Shown one piece after another: positions 9,326 through 17,361 of a stretch of DNA of 64,000 nt. Numbering within the stretch: the stretch's first letter is position 1; each line of letters opens with the position of its first letter. Location: assembly GCA_964478235.1 (NCBI GenBank), contig CAYZGX010000001.1, forward strand, positions 1 through 64,000, in the 5' to 3' direction. The position numbers and the translations under genes were made by a program. This DNA comes from 2-02-FULL-45-10 sp964478235 (GTDB lineage: Bacteria > Patescibacteriota > Patescibacteriia > Magasanikbacterales > GWA2-37-8). The notes beneath the pieces are model-generated. The model saw only the letters and a list, made by a program, of their open reading frames with translations. It was not told the DNA's origin and searched no databases.

Positions 9326-9985
9326 ATGACTTACCTTACCTGGGACAAAAAAACTATCACTGACTTCTCGCCCGAGAATATCGCTTCGGCCTACAACGAC
9401 GGCTACGTAGCAACCCGTGTCGGTCGGGGCGTCATGGATAAAACCCGCAGTCTTCGTATTGACCTGTCCCGTTTTGAGCTCAGCAGTGAAAACCGTCGCA
9501 TCCTCAAAAAAGTTGAAGGCTTACGGCTCGAAAAAAAACCACTCCCCTACACCGACTATCATTGGAGTCTTGGCAAACTTGGTAAGGATTTTTACGAAAC
9601 AAAATTTGGCGAAGGAACCTTTAGCGCCAACAAAATAAAAGAATTACTCACCGACAAAAACGAGAGTTCGTTTACTACACTCTTTGTCTACCACTACAAC
9701 GACATTGAAACTGTTGGTTATTGCATCGCTCTTGAGACACCAAGTATCACCCACTACTGTTATCCTTTTTATAAATTAGACACCACCATCACAAGCCTCG
9801 GGCTTGGAATGATGCTAACAGCAATTGCTGACGCCAAAGCAAACGGAAAAAAATATATCTATCTTGGCTCAGCCCAACGCAGTAGTGACACCTACAAACT
9901 CCAGTTCGCTGGATTAGAATGGTTTGACGGAACAGAATGGCAAACCGACCAGCATCAGCTTAAGACACTTCTTGAAAAAGCCTAA
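9326..9985 (+). CDS. GNAT-fold transferase resembling the ATE (arginyltransferase) C-terminal domain
   Basis: 219 residues. The C-terminal half, TSLGLGMMLTAIADAKANGKKYIYLG followed by YKLQFAGLEWFDGTEW, resembles the ATE C-terminal domain, where S-x-G-x(7)-E/D-x-A precedes K-Y-x-Y-L-G. This fold is shared with Fem-type aminoacyl transferases. Because it sits between mraY and a Mur ligase, one idea is aminoacyl-tRNA-dependent modification of the stem peptide or a protein. That is inference; the family call is moderate and the substrate unknown. Confidence 0.55.
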   Translation: MTYLTWDKKTITDFSPENIASAYNDGYVATRVGRGVMDKTRSLRIDLSRFELSSENRRILKKVEGLRLEKKPLPYTDYHWSLGKLGKDFYETKFGEGTFSANKIKELLTDKNESSFTTLFVYHYNDIETVGYCIALETPSITHYCYPFYKLDTTITSLGLGMMLTAIADAKANGKKYIYLGSAQRSSDTYKLQFAGLEWFDGTEWQTDQHQLKTLLEKA

Positions 9986-9993
9986 CTCACGGT

Positions 9994-11445
9994 ATGTCCT
10001 CACAAAAACACATTCACTTTATCGGCATCTGCGGAGTAGCTATGAGCGCGCTTGCTTTAGCTTTCAAACGACAGGGCTACACCGTCACTGGCAGTGACGT
10101 AGGTTTTTATCCACCCATTTCCACTCACCTCAAAGATAACCACGTTGATTACTATCCTGGCTGGCACCCCGAAAAAGTCCTAGCTAGCTTCAAAGAAGGT
10201 ATCAAAAAACATCCCAAAGACTATGTCGTAGTGGTTGGTAATGTTGCGAGCTCCCAAAATCCAGAGTGGATGTTTACTTTAGAAAACAAACTCCCCTACC
10301 GCTCCTATCCAGAAATTATTCGTGATTTTTTTATCAAAAAGAATTCTATCGTTGTTGCTGGTACCTACGGCAAATCCACTTCCACCACGCTACTCGCTTG
10401 GATTCTCAAAGAAGCTGGCTTTGATCCGAGCTATATGTTTGGCGGGTTAAGTCACAACACCCTTCCAGCCGCCGAACTAACCAAAAGCGACTGGAGCGTA
10501 GTTGAAGGCGACGAATATAAAGCCTCTCGCTGGGACAAAGGACCAAAGTTTAATTATTACAAACCAACCCACCTCCTCCTCACTTCCATTGTGTGGGATC
10601 ACGCCGACATCTATCCCAAAGAAAAAAGTTATCTCGCTGTTTTCAAAAAACTCGCTTTTAGTATTCCTAAAAACGGTCTGCGTGTTATTTCCGAACAAGT
10701 CGCCGATGTACTCCTCACCAACCGTGGAATTTTTTCCTCATTTTCTAATCTCTTTGGTGGAACATCGCCAATAGTAGTGTACGGTAAAGGTGAACAAGCC
10801 AACTACCGTTACACCAACATTGTTCAGACAAAAAACGGCCTCACGTTTGATATTATCCACGACGGAACAACTTATCATATCACTTCACCGTGTCTTGGCG
10901 ACTATATGGCCGACAATATCACGGGCTGTTTTGCGATGGCCAAAGAAATCGGACTGGCTCCCGAAGCAATCATCAAAGCTATTAGCAGTTTCACCGGCAT
11001 GAAACGTCGTTTAGAAAAACGTCACGACGGCGCTGTGGTTATTTTTGACGACATTGCCCACTCAGGCACCAAAGCCAAAAGCGTTCTGGAAACATTGCGA
11101 GCTGTCTACCCCGACAGCAAACGTATCGCTGTCTTTGAGCCAAACACCGGCAACCGTCGCCCCGAATCGGTAACGTGGTATGAACATGCTTTTGATTCAG
11201 CTGATGAAGTTATCATTCCTCGTCTCACCAAAATAAAAACCGACCCACGCGAAGCGCCGCCTTTTGAAGGCGACGCGTTAGCAACTATTATTAGAAAAAC
11301 ACAACCAAACGTCAGCTATATAGACAATGACGAAGCGTTAGTAGAGCGCCTCGCTTCGAGTCCTGCCAAAACAGTTATCGTTTTCTTAGGCAGTCACGGC
11401 TTCCGAGGAATGATTGAAGAGGTGGTCAAAAAAATAAACAAATAA
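9994..11445 (+). CDS. Mur ligase, Mpl/MurC type
   Basis: The 483-residue ATP-dependent ligase opens with a Rossmann motif, HFIGICGVAMSALALAF, then GSDVGFYPPIS; the YPPIS stretch resembles Mpl more than MurC. The P-loop is GTYGKSTSTT (about residue 123), a variant of the usual GTHGKTTT. WDHADIYP and FDDIAHSGTKAKSVL match the central and C-terminal domains. MurC adds L-Ala to UDP-MurNAc; Mpl attaches recycled tripeptide. No other Mur ligase is in the window, so which reaction applies is open. It is last in the operon and is followed by a hairpin. Confidence 0.8.
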   Translation: MSSQKHIHFIGICGVAMSALALAFKRQGYTVTGSDVGFYPPISTHLKDNHVDYYPGWHPEKVLASFKEGIKKHPKDYVVVVGNVASSQNPEWMFTLENKLPYRSYPEIIRDFFIKKNSIVVAGTYGKSTSTTLLAWILKEAGFDPSYMFGGLSHNTLPAAELTKSDWSVVEGDEYKASRWDKGPKFNYYKPTHLLLTSIVWDHADIYPKEKSYLAVFKKLAFSIPKNGLRVISEQVADVLLTNRGIFSSFSNLFGGTSPIVVYGKGEQANYRYTNIVQTKNGLTFDIIHDGTTYHITSPCLGDYMADNITGCFAMAKEIGLAPEAIIKAISSFTGMKRRLEKRHDGAVVIFDDIAHSGTKAKSVLETLRAVYPDSKRIAVFEPNTGNRRPESVTWYEHAFDSADEVIIPRLTKIKTDPREAPPFEGDALATIIRKTQPNVSYIDNDEALVERLASSPAKTVIVFLGSHGFRGMIEEVVKKINK

Positions 11446-11448
11446 AAA

Positions 11449-11477
11449 AGCGATCGCTTTCAAACGCTCGCTTTATA
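11449..11477. terminator. Hairpin between convergent genes
   Basis: A 10-bp imperfect stem (AAAGCGATCG with CGCTCGCTTT, one mismatch) separated by 8 nt lies between the plus-strand Mur ligase and the minus-strand zinc-ribbon gene. A short T stretch lies at its 3' edge, and it could serve both strands. Confidence 0.5.
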
Positions 11478-11486
11478 TGTCAGGTT

Positions 11487-11651
11487 TTATTTTCCTTCAT
11501 CAACCACTTCAGCGTGTACGGTATCGCCATCAATTGAACCAATTTTAAGGGTAATACCACAAACATCGCATTCAATCACATGCTCTGGCTCAATAGACGG
11601 AAAAAGGCTCAAATTAACATCATTTTTACATTCTGGACACACTAATTTCAT
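11487..11651 (-). CDS. LysW-like zinc-ribbon protein, 54 residues
   Basis: A small ORF read directly from the sequence: it starts MKLVCPECKNDVNL and ends HAEVVDEGK. Four cysteines at positions 5, 8, 28 and 31 (CPEC and CDVC) form a zinc ribbon like that of LysW, the amino-group carrier of lysine/arginine biosynthesis. The C-terminus is acidic (EVVDEGK) but lacks the canonical EDWGE tail whose Glu carries the amino-acid intermediate. It may be a LysW derivative or a plain zinc ribbon. It is divergent from the PLP-enzyme gene, separated by 70 nt. Confidence 0.75.
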   Translation of the reverse strand: MKLVCPECKNDVNLSLFPSIEPEHVIECDVCGITLKIGSIDGDTVHAEVVDEGK

Positions 11652-11721
11652 ACATGGTAGGATTAAATCTTACTTCGGTACAAAGTAGTATACGCTAAAA
11701 AACGAGAAAGATCAAGAGTTT

Positions 11722-12612
11722 ATGAAAACCCCCCAAACCCCCTCACCCAAGCTCGCTTCCGCCCTCGGTATCGCGAGCGAAGTCTGGATCAAGCGCGAAG
11801 ACAAGCACCAATTTGGCTCCCACAAAGGGCGCTCTATTCCGTTTATGATAACCAATTATCATAAAAACGGGGCGACCACTTTTGTGATTTCTTCTTCTGG
11901 CAACGCTGCCCTAGCTGCCGTTTTGGCTATTTCAGCTCACAACAAAAACAAGCCAAATGATCCACTCACCTTACAAGTTTTTATCGGGCCTCATATCGCC
12001 CCAGCTAAAGAGCAGAGAATACTCTCGGCTCAAGCCGGTGACGCACGCATCACTATCACCAAACAAGACAACCCTAAACAATCTGCTCTCCAATTTGCCA
12101 AAACTAACGGCGCCCAATTGCTTCGTCAGTCCAACGACGATACAGCACTCGTCGGCTATGCTGAGCTCGCTCGCGAATTAAATAAAATTGAAAACCTGTC
12201 AGCTGTGTTTATTCCGACTTCTTCTGGCACCACCGCTGAAGGCCTAGCCCGCGAATTTGCCGAGCTGGGGTCAAATCCAGAAATACACATCGTCCAAACC
12301 ACTACCTGCCACCCACTTGCTGACACTGTCCCGGGAAATAAAAAAGCCAACGATGAAATTTCGTTAGCCGACGCTATTGTTGATACGATTGCCTACCGTC
12401 AAACGAGTCTTAAAAAAATATTAGAAGACACTCGTGGCGCTGGCTGGATAGCTGACAACACCGACATTATCTCGTCTCAAGAACTACTCAAAAAAACCAC
12501 TGACATCGACGCGTCGCCCAACAGCGCGCTCGCCCTCGCTGGCCTCAAGCTCGCTATAGAGGCTGGTCGCACTTGGACCGGCCCGATTATTCTTCTTATT
12601 ACTGGTCAATAA
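11722..12612 (+). CDS. PLP-dependent enzyme, fold type II (threonine synthase/cysteine synthase-like)
   Basis: 296 residues. KREDKHQFGSHKGRSIPFM contains the Schiff-base lysine (SHKGR), SSSGNAALA is the substrate/phosphate loop, and SSGTTAEGLAREF matches the Gly-rich PLP-phosphate loop. It is closest in appearance to threonine synthase or diaminopropionate-ammonia-lyase-type enzymes but short, lacking their extra N-terminal region. The substrate is not predictable. Its end overlaps the convergent glycosyltransferase by 14 nt. Confidence 0.8.
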   Translation: MKTPQTPSPKLASALGIASEVWIKREDKHQFGSHKGRSIPFMITNYHKNGATTFVISSSGNAALAAVLAISAHNKNKPNDPLTLQVFIGPHIAPAKEQRILSAQAGDARITITKQDNPKQSALQFAKTNGAQLLRQSNDDTALVGYAELARELNKIENLSAVFIPTSSGTTAEGLAREFAELGSNPEIHIVQTTTCHPLADTVPGNKKANDEISLADAIVDTIAYRQTSLKKILEDTRGAGWIADNTDIISSQELLKKTTDIDASPNSALALAGLKLAIEAGRTWTGPIILLITGQ

Positions 12613-13822
12613 GTTTTTGATACACTTCTTCCACCACTCCGACGTGACCCGCTAAATCATTTTCCTTCACACACTCTGCCCGAAGCTTTTCTCCAACCGA
12701 TGCCAACTGTGCATCGGTTTTTGTATACCAATATTCAATTTTTGAAGCCAACTCTCGCGCATCACCCGGCACCACCAGTAATTCTTTAGGCAACATTTCG
12801 GTTATTCCGCCAATTGCACTCGCAATTACTACCTGACCGCGCGCTTTGGCCTCCACCACCGTCAACGGATAATTTTCATACCAAATACTTGGCACGACTA
12901 GTAACCGAGCCGACAGACGAAGTGATTCTAACTCTGCCCCAGTCTTGTAGCCGGTAAAAATAACGTTACGCAAACCGAGCTCATGCGACAAAGTCTGGAG
13001 CGAAGCAAAAGCCGGACCAGTGCCCACGATAGTATACGAAATCTCCGGAGTTTCCTTAGCTGCCCGAAGCAAAACAGCTACTCCTTTTTCTTCGGACAAA
13101 CGACCGATATATACCACCCCTTTCAACTCCTTTGCTTGATTTATTTTTTGCGCTTCAACAAACAGCGGCAAGTGGCGTATTTTTTTAGGAGAAAATCTGT
13201 GACGCACCAGCATCGTTTGCATAAATTGACTTGGTGCCAAAAAAACAGCTACTAATTTTTCATAATATCGTTTGAACTTGTGATGAAAAATCATTTCCAA
13301 AACCACAATCAGACTAAACAGTCGACTATCTTTAAAACATTTATTTTTGACACACGACCAATACCACCCGCGCGCATCTTCTTCGTGTACTCGTCCATGA
13401 TGAAACAGCGTGTAATTAGGCGACACCAGTTTATAATCGTGCACCGTCATCACGACAGGTATCCCCCGCTTTTTAAATACTTTCAAAATAGAAGGTGAGA
13501 TGTGGTGATAGATGTTATGAATATGAGCAACATCAACCGGATGAGCGTCAAGCAACGCTTCCAACTTTCGTTTAGCTTCGTAGGAATAAAAAATCTGCCC
13601 CACTGCTCGCATTTTACGCCACCATGACACGTTGCCTAAAGAAGAAAAATCCAAAGCATCTACAAAATACTGGCTATACTTACTTGGCAAGTTGCGTTTG
13701 TCGGCGACGGCAAAAGGAATCACGGTGTGTCCGCGATCACGAAGCGCCTGCGACAAAGCGAGCGCATACTGTGATGCACCCCCTTGTGGCCAATAATATT
13801 TTTCTACCTGCACAATTCGCAT
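12599..13822 (-). CDS. Glycosyltransferase, GT4 family
   Basis: The 407-residue GT-B enzyme shows an N-terminal domain with PQGGASQYALALSQALRDRG and a C-terminal donor-binding domain with VVYIGRLSEEKGVAVLLRA, VGTGPAF and PSIWYENYPLTVVEAKARGQVVIAS (the E-x7-E motif of GT4). It transfers a sugar from a nucleotide donor, presumably onto a lipid-linked glycan. It is separated by 3 nt from a second GT4 gene, and both precede (in transcription, follow) an O-antigen-ligase-like gene, forming a surface-glycan cluster. Confidence 0.88.
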   Translation of the reverse strand: MRIVQVEKYYWPQGGASQYALALSQALRDRGHTVIPFAVADKRNLPSKYSQYFVDALDFSSLGNVSWWRKMRAVGQIFYSYEAKRKLEALLDAHPVDVAHIHNIYHHISPSILKVFKKRGIPVVMTVHDYKLVSPNYTLFHHGRVHEEDARGWYWSCVKNKCFKDSRLFSLIVVLEMIFHHKFKRYYEKLVAVFLAPSQFMQTMLVRHRFSPKKIRHLPLFVEAQKINQAKELKGVVYIGRLSEEKGVAVLLRAAKETPEISYTIVGTGPAFASLQTLSHELGLRNVIFTGYKTGAELESLRLSARLLVVPSIWYENYPLTVVEAKARGQVVIASAIGGITEMLPKELLVVPGDARELASKIEYWYTKTDAQLASVGEKLRAECVKENDLAGHVGVVEEVYQKLIDQ

Positions 13823-13825
13823 AGA

Positions 13826-14905
13826 CTAATTCACGAGTGCACGATACTCTTCGGCGTAGGCCGACACCATGCGCTCCATACTAAACTCTGCCTCAGCTTT
13901 GGCTTTGGCCGATTCGGCCAAGCGACGATTTTCTCCTGGTGATTGAAAACAATGCGCCAGCCGATCACGAAGCGCTGAAACATTACCCGGCGGAGTGAGC
14001 CAACCAGTTTTACCAACATCAATACTTTCAAGCAGGCCATCAACTGACGACGCAATCACCAGCCGCCCCGCGGCCATAGCTTCACGCGCCGCGACCCCCA
14101 ACCCTTCCCAAAGAGACGGCATAAGCACAATATCTGTCTCCGCCAAGACCCCCGGAACATCTGAAGTAAATGGCAAAAAACGAACGCGTTCAGCAATACC
14201 CAAACTGACGGCGAGCTGTATCAAAGATGGTTTGAGCGAGCCCTCGCCTACGACCGTCAATTGCCACGAAGCATGCGGTAGTTGTGCCAACGCTCTAAAG
14301 GCAATAGCGTGACCTTTCTGTTCAGACAATCGGCCGATAATAGCCAAACGCCACGGCGCACGCCCCTGAAACGGCGGCAACCCACTAAAACGTTTTACAA
14401 AAATACCATTAGGAACAACATCAATTGGTTTGGTAATTCGGTAATGCGTTTGCATATATCGACGCACCGCTTCCGAGCACGCCACATAGCGTGTGCTTTT
14501 ATTGCGAAACCACCATTTAATAATCGTCCGAAGCGCTCCGTATTCACGGTTCACATTGTGTTCGGTGGAAATAGTCGGCAACCCCAATCGACGCGCTGCG
14601 AGCGTTCCCCAAATATCAGCGGTAAATAAATGTGTATGCACCACGTCAGCTTGAAGCTCGGCCAAAACCGAGACCAAATCAGCGGTAAACTGACGGCCAG
14701 ACTTGGTATGTTTGGGTATATGACGCACCACTACCCCCGAACGCTTAATCGCTTTGGATAACGGCTGGTGATCGTTCACAAGAATCACAGAAAAACGAAA
14801 CTGCGACGGATCGCTTTCGTTAATAATATTCACCACGCAATGTTCGGCTCCACCAACACCAAGCGATTGAATAATATGGACAATATGTAACGGTCGAGAA
14901 GACAT
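13826..14905 (-). CDS. Glycosyltransferase, GT4 family
   Basis: 359 residues. N-terminal HIIQSLGVGGAEHCVVNIIN is the typical start of GT4 enzymes; AIIGRLSEQKGHAIAFRAL, VVGEGSLKP and PSLWEGLGVAAREAMAAGRLVIAS form the donor-binding half with the E-x7-E motif. It lies between the O-antigen-ligase-like gene (9 nt upstream) and another GT4 (3 nt downstream). Donor and acceptor cannot be deduced. Confidence 0.9.
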   Translation of the reverse strand: MSSRPLHIVHIIQSLGVGGAEHCVVNIINESDPSQFRFSVILVNDHQPLSKAIKRSGVVVRHIPKHTKSGRQFTADLVSVLAELQADVVHTHLFTADIWGTLAARRLGLPTISTEHNVNREYGALRTIIKWWFRNKSTRYVACSEAVRRYMQTHYRITKPIDVVPNGIFVKRFSGLPPFQGRAPWRLAIIGRLSEQKGHAIAFRALAQLPHASWQLTVVGEGSLKPSLIQLAVSLGIAERVRFLPFTSDVPGVLAETDIVLMPSLWEGLGVAAREAMAAGRLVIASSVDGLLESIDVGKTGWLTPPGNVSALRDRLAHCFQSPGENRRLAESAKAKAEAEFSMERMVSAYAEEYRALVN

Positions 14906-14914
14906 ACAAAAAAA

Positions 14915-16351
14915 TTAATGTTCGCGACGAAGCTGAAGCGCCGCCACCGCCACCCCAAGAGGCAACCACATCGTACTCAAAAAATAAGATGTATTAAATA
15001 ATTGAAACGTCACTGCTCCAATTGCCATCATAAGCATACATTGCGCCAGCAGTGTATAATCACTATCACCGACGACATCTTGCTTCTTCGCCAACGATCG
15101 GAAAAGCACCACTAAAAAAACCACAAAAAAGAATAGACCGATCAATCCCGTTTCAATCACTATTTTTTGTATAAAACCATGAGCGTCGAGTGGCTCGCCG
15201 TATTCCATCACAAACACTGTCGTCTCCCCCATCAGCTGAATAAACGTCCCTGGGCCATACCCTAGCCACGGCTTGTACTGCGCATAAGTGACAGCAATAT
15301 CTATCATCGTGCGACGCGACGCATTCGAGCTCGTGACGATAGATGACGCTAAAAATACCCCCATGTAACCAAGCACTGCCAAAGACAGCACCACTGGCAC
15401 CACTCGGGCACGAAACATTTTAGTAATAAACGGCACGACTGATTCTCGGTGAAACCAAGCAAAGATACAACCTTCCAAAAAGAGTGCGAGCCAAGCAGCG
15501 CGCGATAAGGTCAAAAGCGCGATAAGTGTCATAAAAACAACACTGGCTCGGAGTGCCGGAAACCAAACAGATTTATGTCGGAAGCTGAGCATCATCAAAA
15601 AGAAAGCCACTGGAATAATTGCCACCAACGGCTCCGCCAGCAAATTATGATTCATCCCAAACGGCGTCAGGCCAAAAAGTGGATACGGCACTGCTCGAGG
15701 CAGACCGCCCGACGATACCATGAAAAAAGATGACAGGCCATAGAAGCTAATTCCAAGACCCACCAACAACCAGATAACAAACGTAGTAAACAAGGTGCGC
15801 CATTCGCGAATAAGGAGAATCGGCATCACCATAAAAATCAAATAACTAAAAATCATCGGCCGAGCGACATATTTAAAACTTGCCCCAATACCATGGTGGT
15901 AGACCAAATATGCCGAAATGCTAGCTGTCACAATAAATAGACTATACCAAATACCCGCTGGATAGAGTGCCGACAAGGTACGCAATTTTATACGATACAC
16001 TCCGATAAGCACGCTCACGACAAAAATACCAAACACCGCCAGCGAAACGATGTCACCAAGCGGAGCGGTAATACCACCACGAAATGGCAGATTAATAATC
16101 TCATCAAACCGATCAAACGAAATACTAATTTGCCAGCCAGTGACAAACGCCACAGCCGACATGATATACCAAGCCAGACGCAGACGGACACTAAAAAAAA
16201 TAAGAGCGCTACCACCAATGATGAGCGCCAAAAAACCTGGGATAAAAAAATAAGCGAGGAGTGTGAGGAGGATAAAAAAACTAAACTGGAGATAATCCTG
16301 TTTGGTCGGTTTTTCAATCGCTGCCCTGAGCAAATTAATCCCATCTTTCAT
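14915..16351 (-). CDS. O-antigen ligase/polymerase-like membrane protein (Wzy_C family)
   Basis: About 478 residues from the ATG at 16351, with 10 or more hydrophobic segments. The large loop near the C-terminus has YGPGTFIQLMGE and DAHGFIQKIVIETGLIGLFFF, matching the H-x-x-x-L/I-x-x-x-x-E-x-G-x-x-G pattern of the Wzy_C/O-antigen ligase family. It probably polymerises or ligates surface polysaccharide repeat units. I chose ATG 16351 rather than the TTG at 16369, because a promoter places the transcription start between them. Confidence 0.8.
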   Translation of the reverse strand: MKDGINLLRAAIEKPTKQDYLQFSFFILLTLLAYFFIPGFLALIIGGSALIFFSVRLRLAWYIMSAVAFVTGWQISISFDRFDEIINLPFRGGITAPLGDIVSLAVFGIFVVSVLIGVYRIKLRTLSALYPAGIWYSLFIVTASISAYLVYHHGIGASFKYVARPMIFSYLIFMVMPILLIREWRTLFTTFVIWLLVGLGISFYGLSSFFMVSSGGLPRAVPYPLFGLTPFGMNHNLLAEPLVAIIPVAFFLMMLSFRHKSVWFPALRASVVFMTLIALLTLSRAAWLALFLEGCIFAWFHRESVVPFITKMFRARVVPVVLSLAVLGYMGVFLASSIVTSSNASRRTMIDIAVTYAQYKPWLGYGPGTFIQLMGETTVFVMEYGEPLDAHGFIQKIVIETGLIGLFFFVVFLVVLFRSLAKKQDVVGDSDYTLLAQCMLMMAIGAVTFQLFNTSYFLSTMWLPLGVAVAALQLRREH

Positions 16352-16357
16352 ATGGGG

Positions 16358-16387
16358 ATAGTGTATCAATGTATTGACTTTATTTCA
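16358..16387 (-). promoter_or_regulatory. Promoter of the glycan cluster (leaderless)
   Basis: Minus-strand TTGAAA-N17-TACACT. The expected start is within about 3 nt of the ATG at 16351, implying a leaderless mRNA. Confidence 0.6.
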
Positions 16388-16396
16388 ATATAAAAC

Positions 16397-16431
16397 AAAA
16401 ATCCACCGAAGAGAGATTGCAGTGGATTTTT
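16397..16431. terminator. Intrinsic terminator at island edge
   Basis: A perfect 10-bp stem, AAAAATCCAC with GTGGATTTTT, loop of 15 nt; T-rich in both directions. It insulates the glycan cluster from transcription arriving from the GC-rich island. Confidence 0.75.
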
Positions 16432-16492
16432 GGTTCGACAGAATTACTTCCGCCAATGGATTAACTATCGAAATAATTAACCCGGTAGGCGT

Positions 16493-16531
16493 GTCTGGAG
16501 GACGGTGGTTTGATCCACGCGTCCTCCAGAC
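16493..16531. terminator. Strong inverted repeat downstream of the first island gene
   Basis: A 12-bp outer stem (GTCTGGAGGACG with CGTCCTCCAGAC) plus a 4-bp GTGG/CCAC inner stem around TTTGAT, with a single bulged G. It lies 36 nt downstream of the stop of the 16567-17052 gene. There is no T-run, so it is either a factor-dependent terminator or a stabilising 3' structure. It marks where base composition changes. Confidence 0.6.
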
Positions 16532-16566
16532 AATTATGTTGTGCCTATCTCTTGTCGCCCCCTCCT

Positions 16567-17052
16567 TTAGGGGCAGGTGACGCCGAAGGCGCTGGCCGGC
16601 ACGAACTGGTTGTTGGCCGAACCGTCGCGGCAGCTGTTGTAGGCGTACGAGACGCCCGCGGTACCGCTGACGGAACGGCCTGTCGAGGTGGTGAAGGCGA
16701 GGTTGCGCGGGTGGCGCGACTTGTCCTCGCACCCCCACCAGGTGCCGTCCGGGTTGCGCACCCAGAAGCCGAGCCCCTTCTGCCCCTGCCAGCTGAACTG
16801 GCAAACGTTGTAGGTGCGGGTCGTGTTGTCGGGGAGCACGACGAGCGTCTCCGTGACGTTGTCCCAGACGAAGACCTTCGCCCCGTTCTGGCCGGAGACG
16901 TTCATCGAGAAGGCAACCTGGGTCGCCGTGACGGTGCCGCCGGGCTTCGAGCCGTCGGGGTTGGGGGTGACGCCGCCCTCGTAGTCGCCGCCGCAAGCGG
17001 CGACGACGGAGACGAGCACGAGCGCTGCGATCTTCTGGATCTGCTTGAACAT
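16567..17052 (-). CDS. Small lipoprotein, island gene
   Basis: 161 residues from ATG 17052, which follows an AAAGGACA ribosome-binding site. MFKQIQKIAALVLVSVVAAC is a lipoprotein signal with lipobox VAAC (Cys20). The mature part has KVFVWDNVTETLVV, FWVRNPDGTWWG and FGVTCP at the C-terminus with several Cys. The V-x-V-W...R-x-P-D/N-G pattern is faintly like the C-terminal domains of the other island proteins. The gene is much more GC-rich than its left neighbours. Function unknown; probably surface-anchored. Confidence 0.75.
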   Translation of the reverse strand: MFKQIQKIAALVLVSVVAACGGDYEGGVTPNPDGSKPGGTVTATQVAFSMNVSGQNGAKVFVWDNVTETLVVLPDNTTRTYNVCQFSWQGQKGLGFWVRNPDGTWWGCEDKSRHPRNLAFTTSTGRSVSGTAGVSYAYNSCRDGSANNQFVPASAFGVTCP

Positions 17053-17361
17053 CGGAGTGTCCTTTCCAAAGCTCTGCACCGGCATGGCGCAGGTGTTCAA
17101 AGACCCGTGGTCTTGATACACATATCGACAGACAAAATTATCTAGCAATATGTGTACCAAGCCCAAACTGTACTAAGAGATAGGTTGGTAAAAAGAGCAG
17201 TGAACTACCTAAGCGCAGTCCAGTCGCTACAACCAAGGTTGGTTATAATGACTGTAGTGCGCTCGTTTTTACGAAACGAGCAAAACGTGCGATTGACGCC
17301 GACCGCGCGCAACTGCGGTGGCGAGTCCGTGAACCTTACAGACTAGAAGGATTACAGCAAC
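17053..17361. other. Intergenic region between island genes
   Basis: AT-rich relative to the flanking genes. It contains an 8-bp hairpin at 17261-17281 (GCTCGTTT/AAACGAGC) without a clear T-run and a palindromic AACCAAGGTTGGTT at 17231-17244. I could not identify a convincing promoter for the 17052 gene, though a TATAAT-like sequence occurs on the plus strand at 17244-17249. No supported ORF. Confidence 0.5.
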
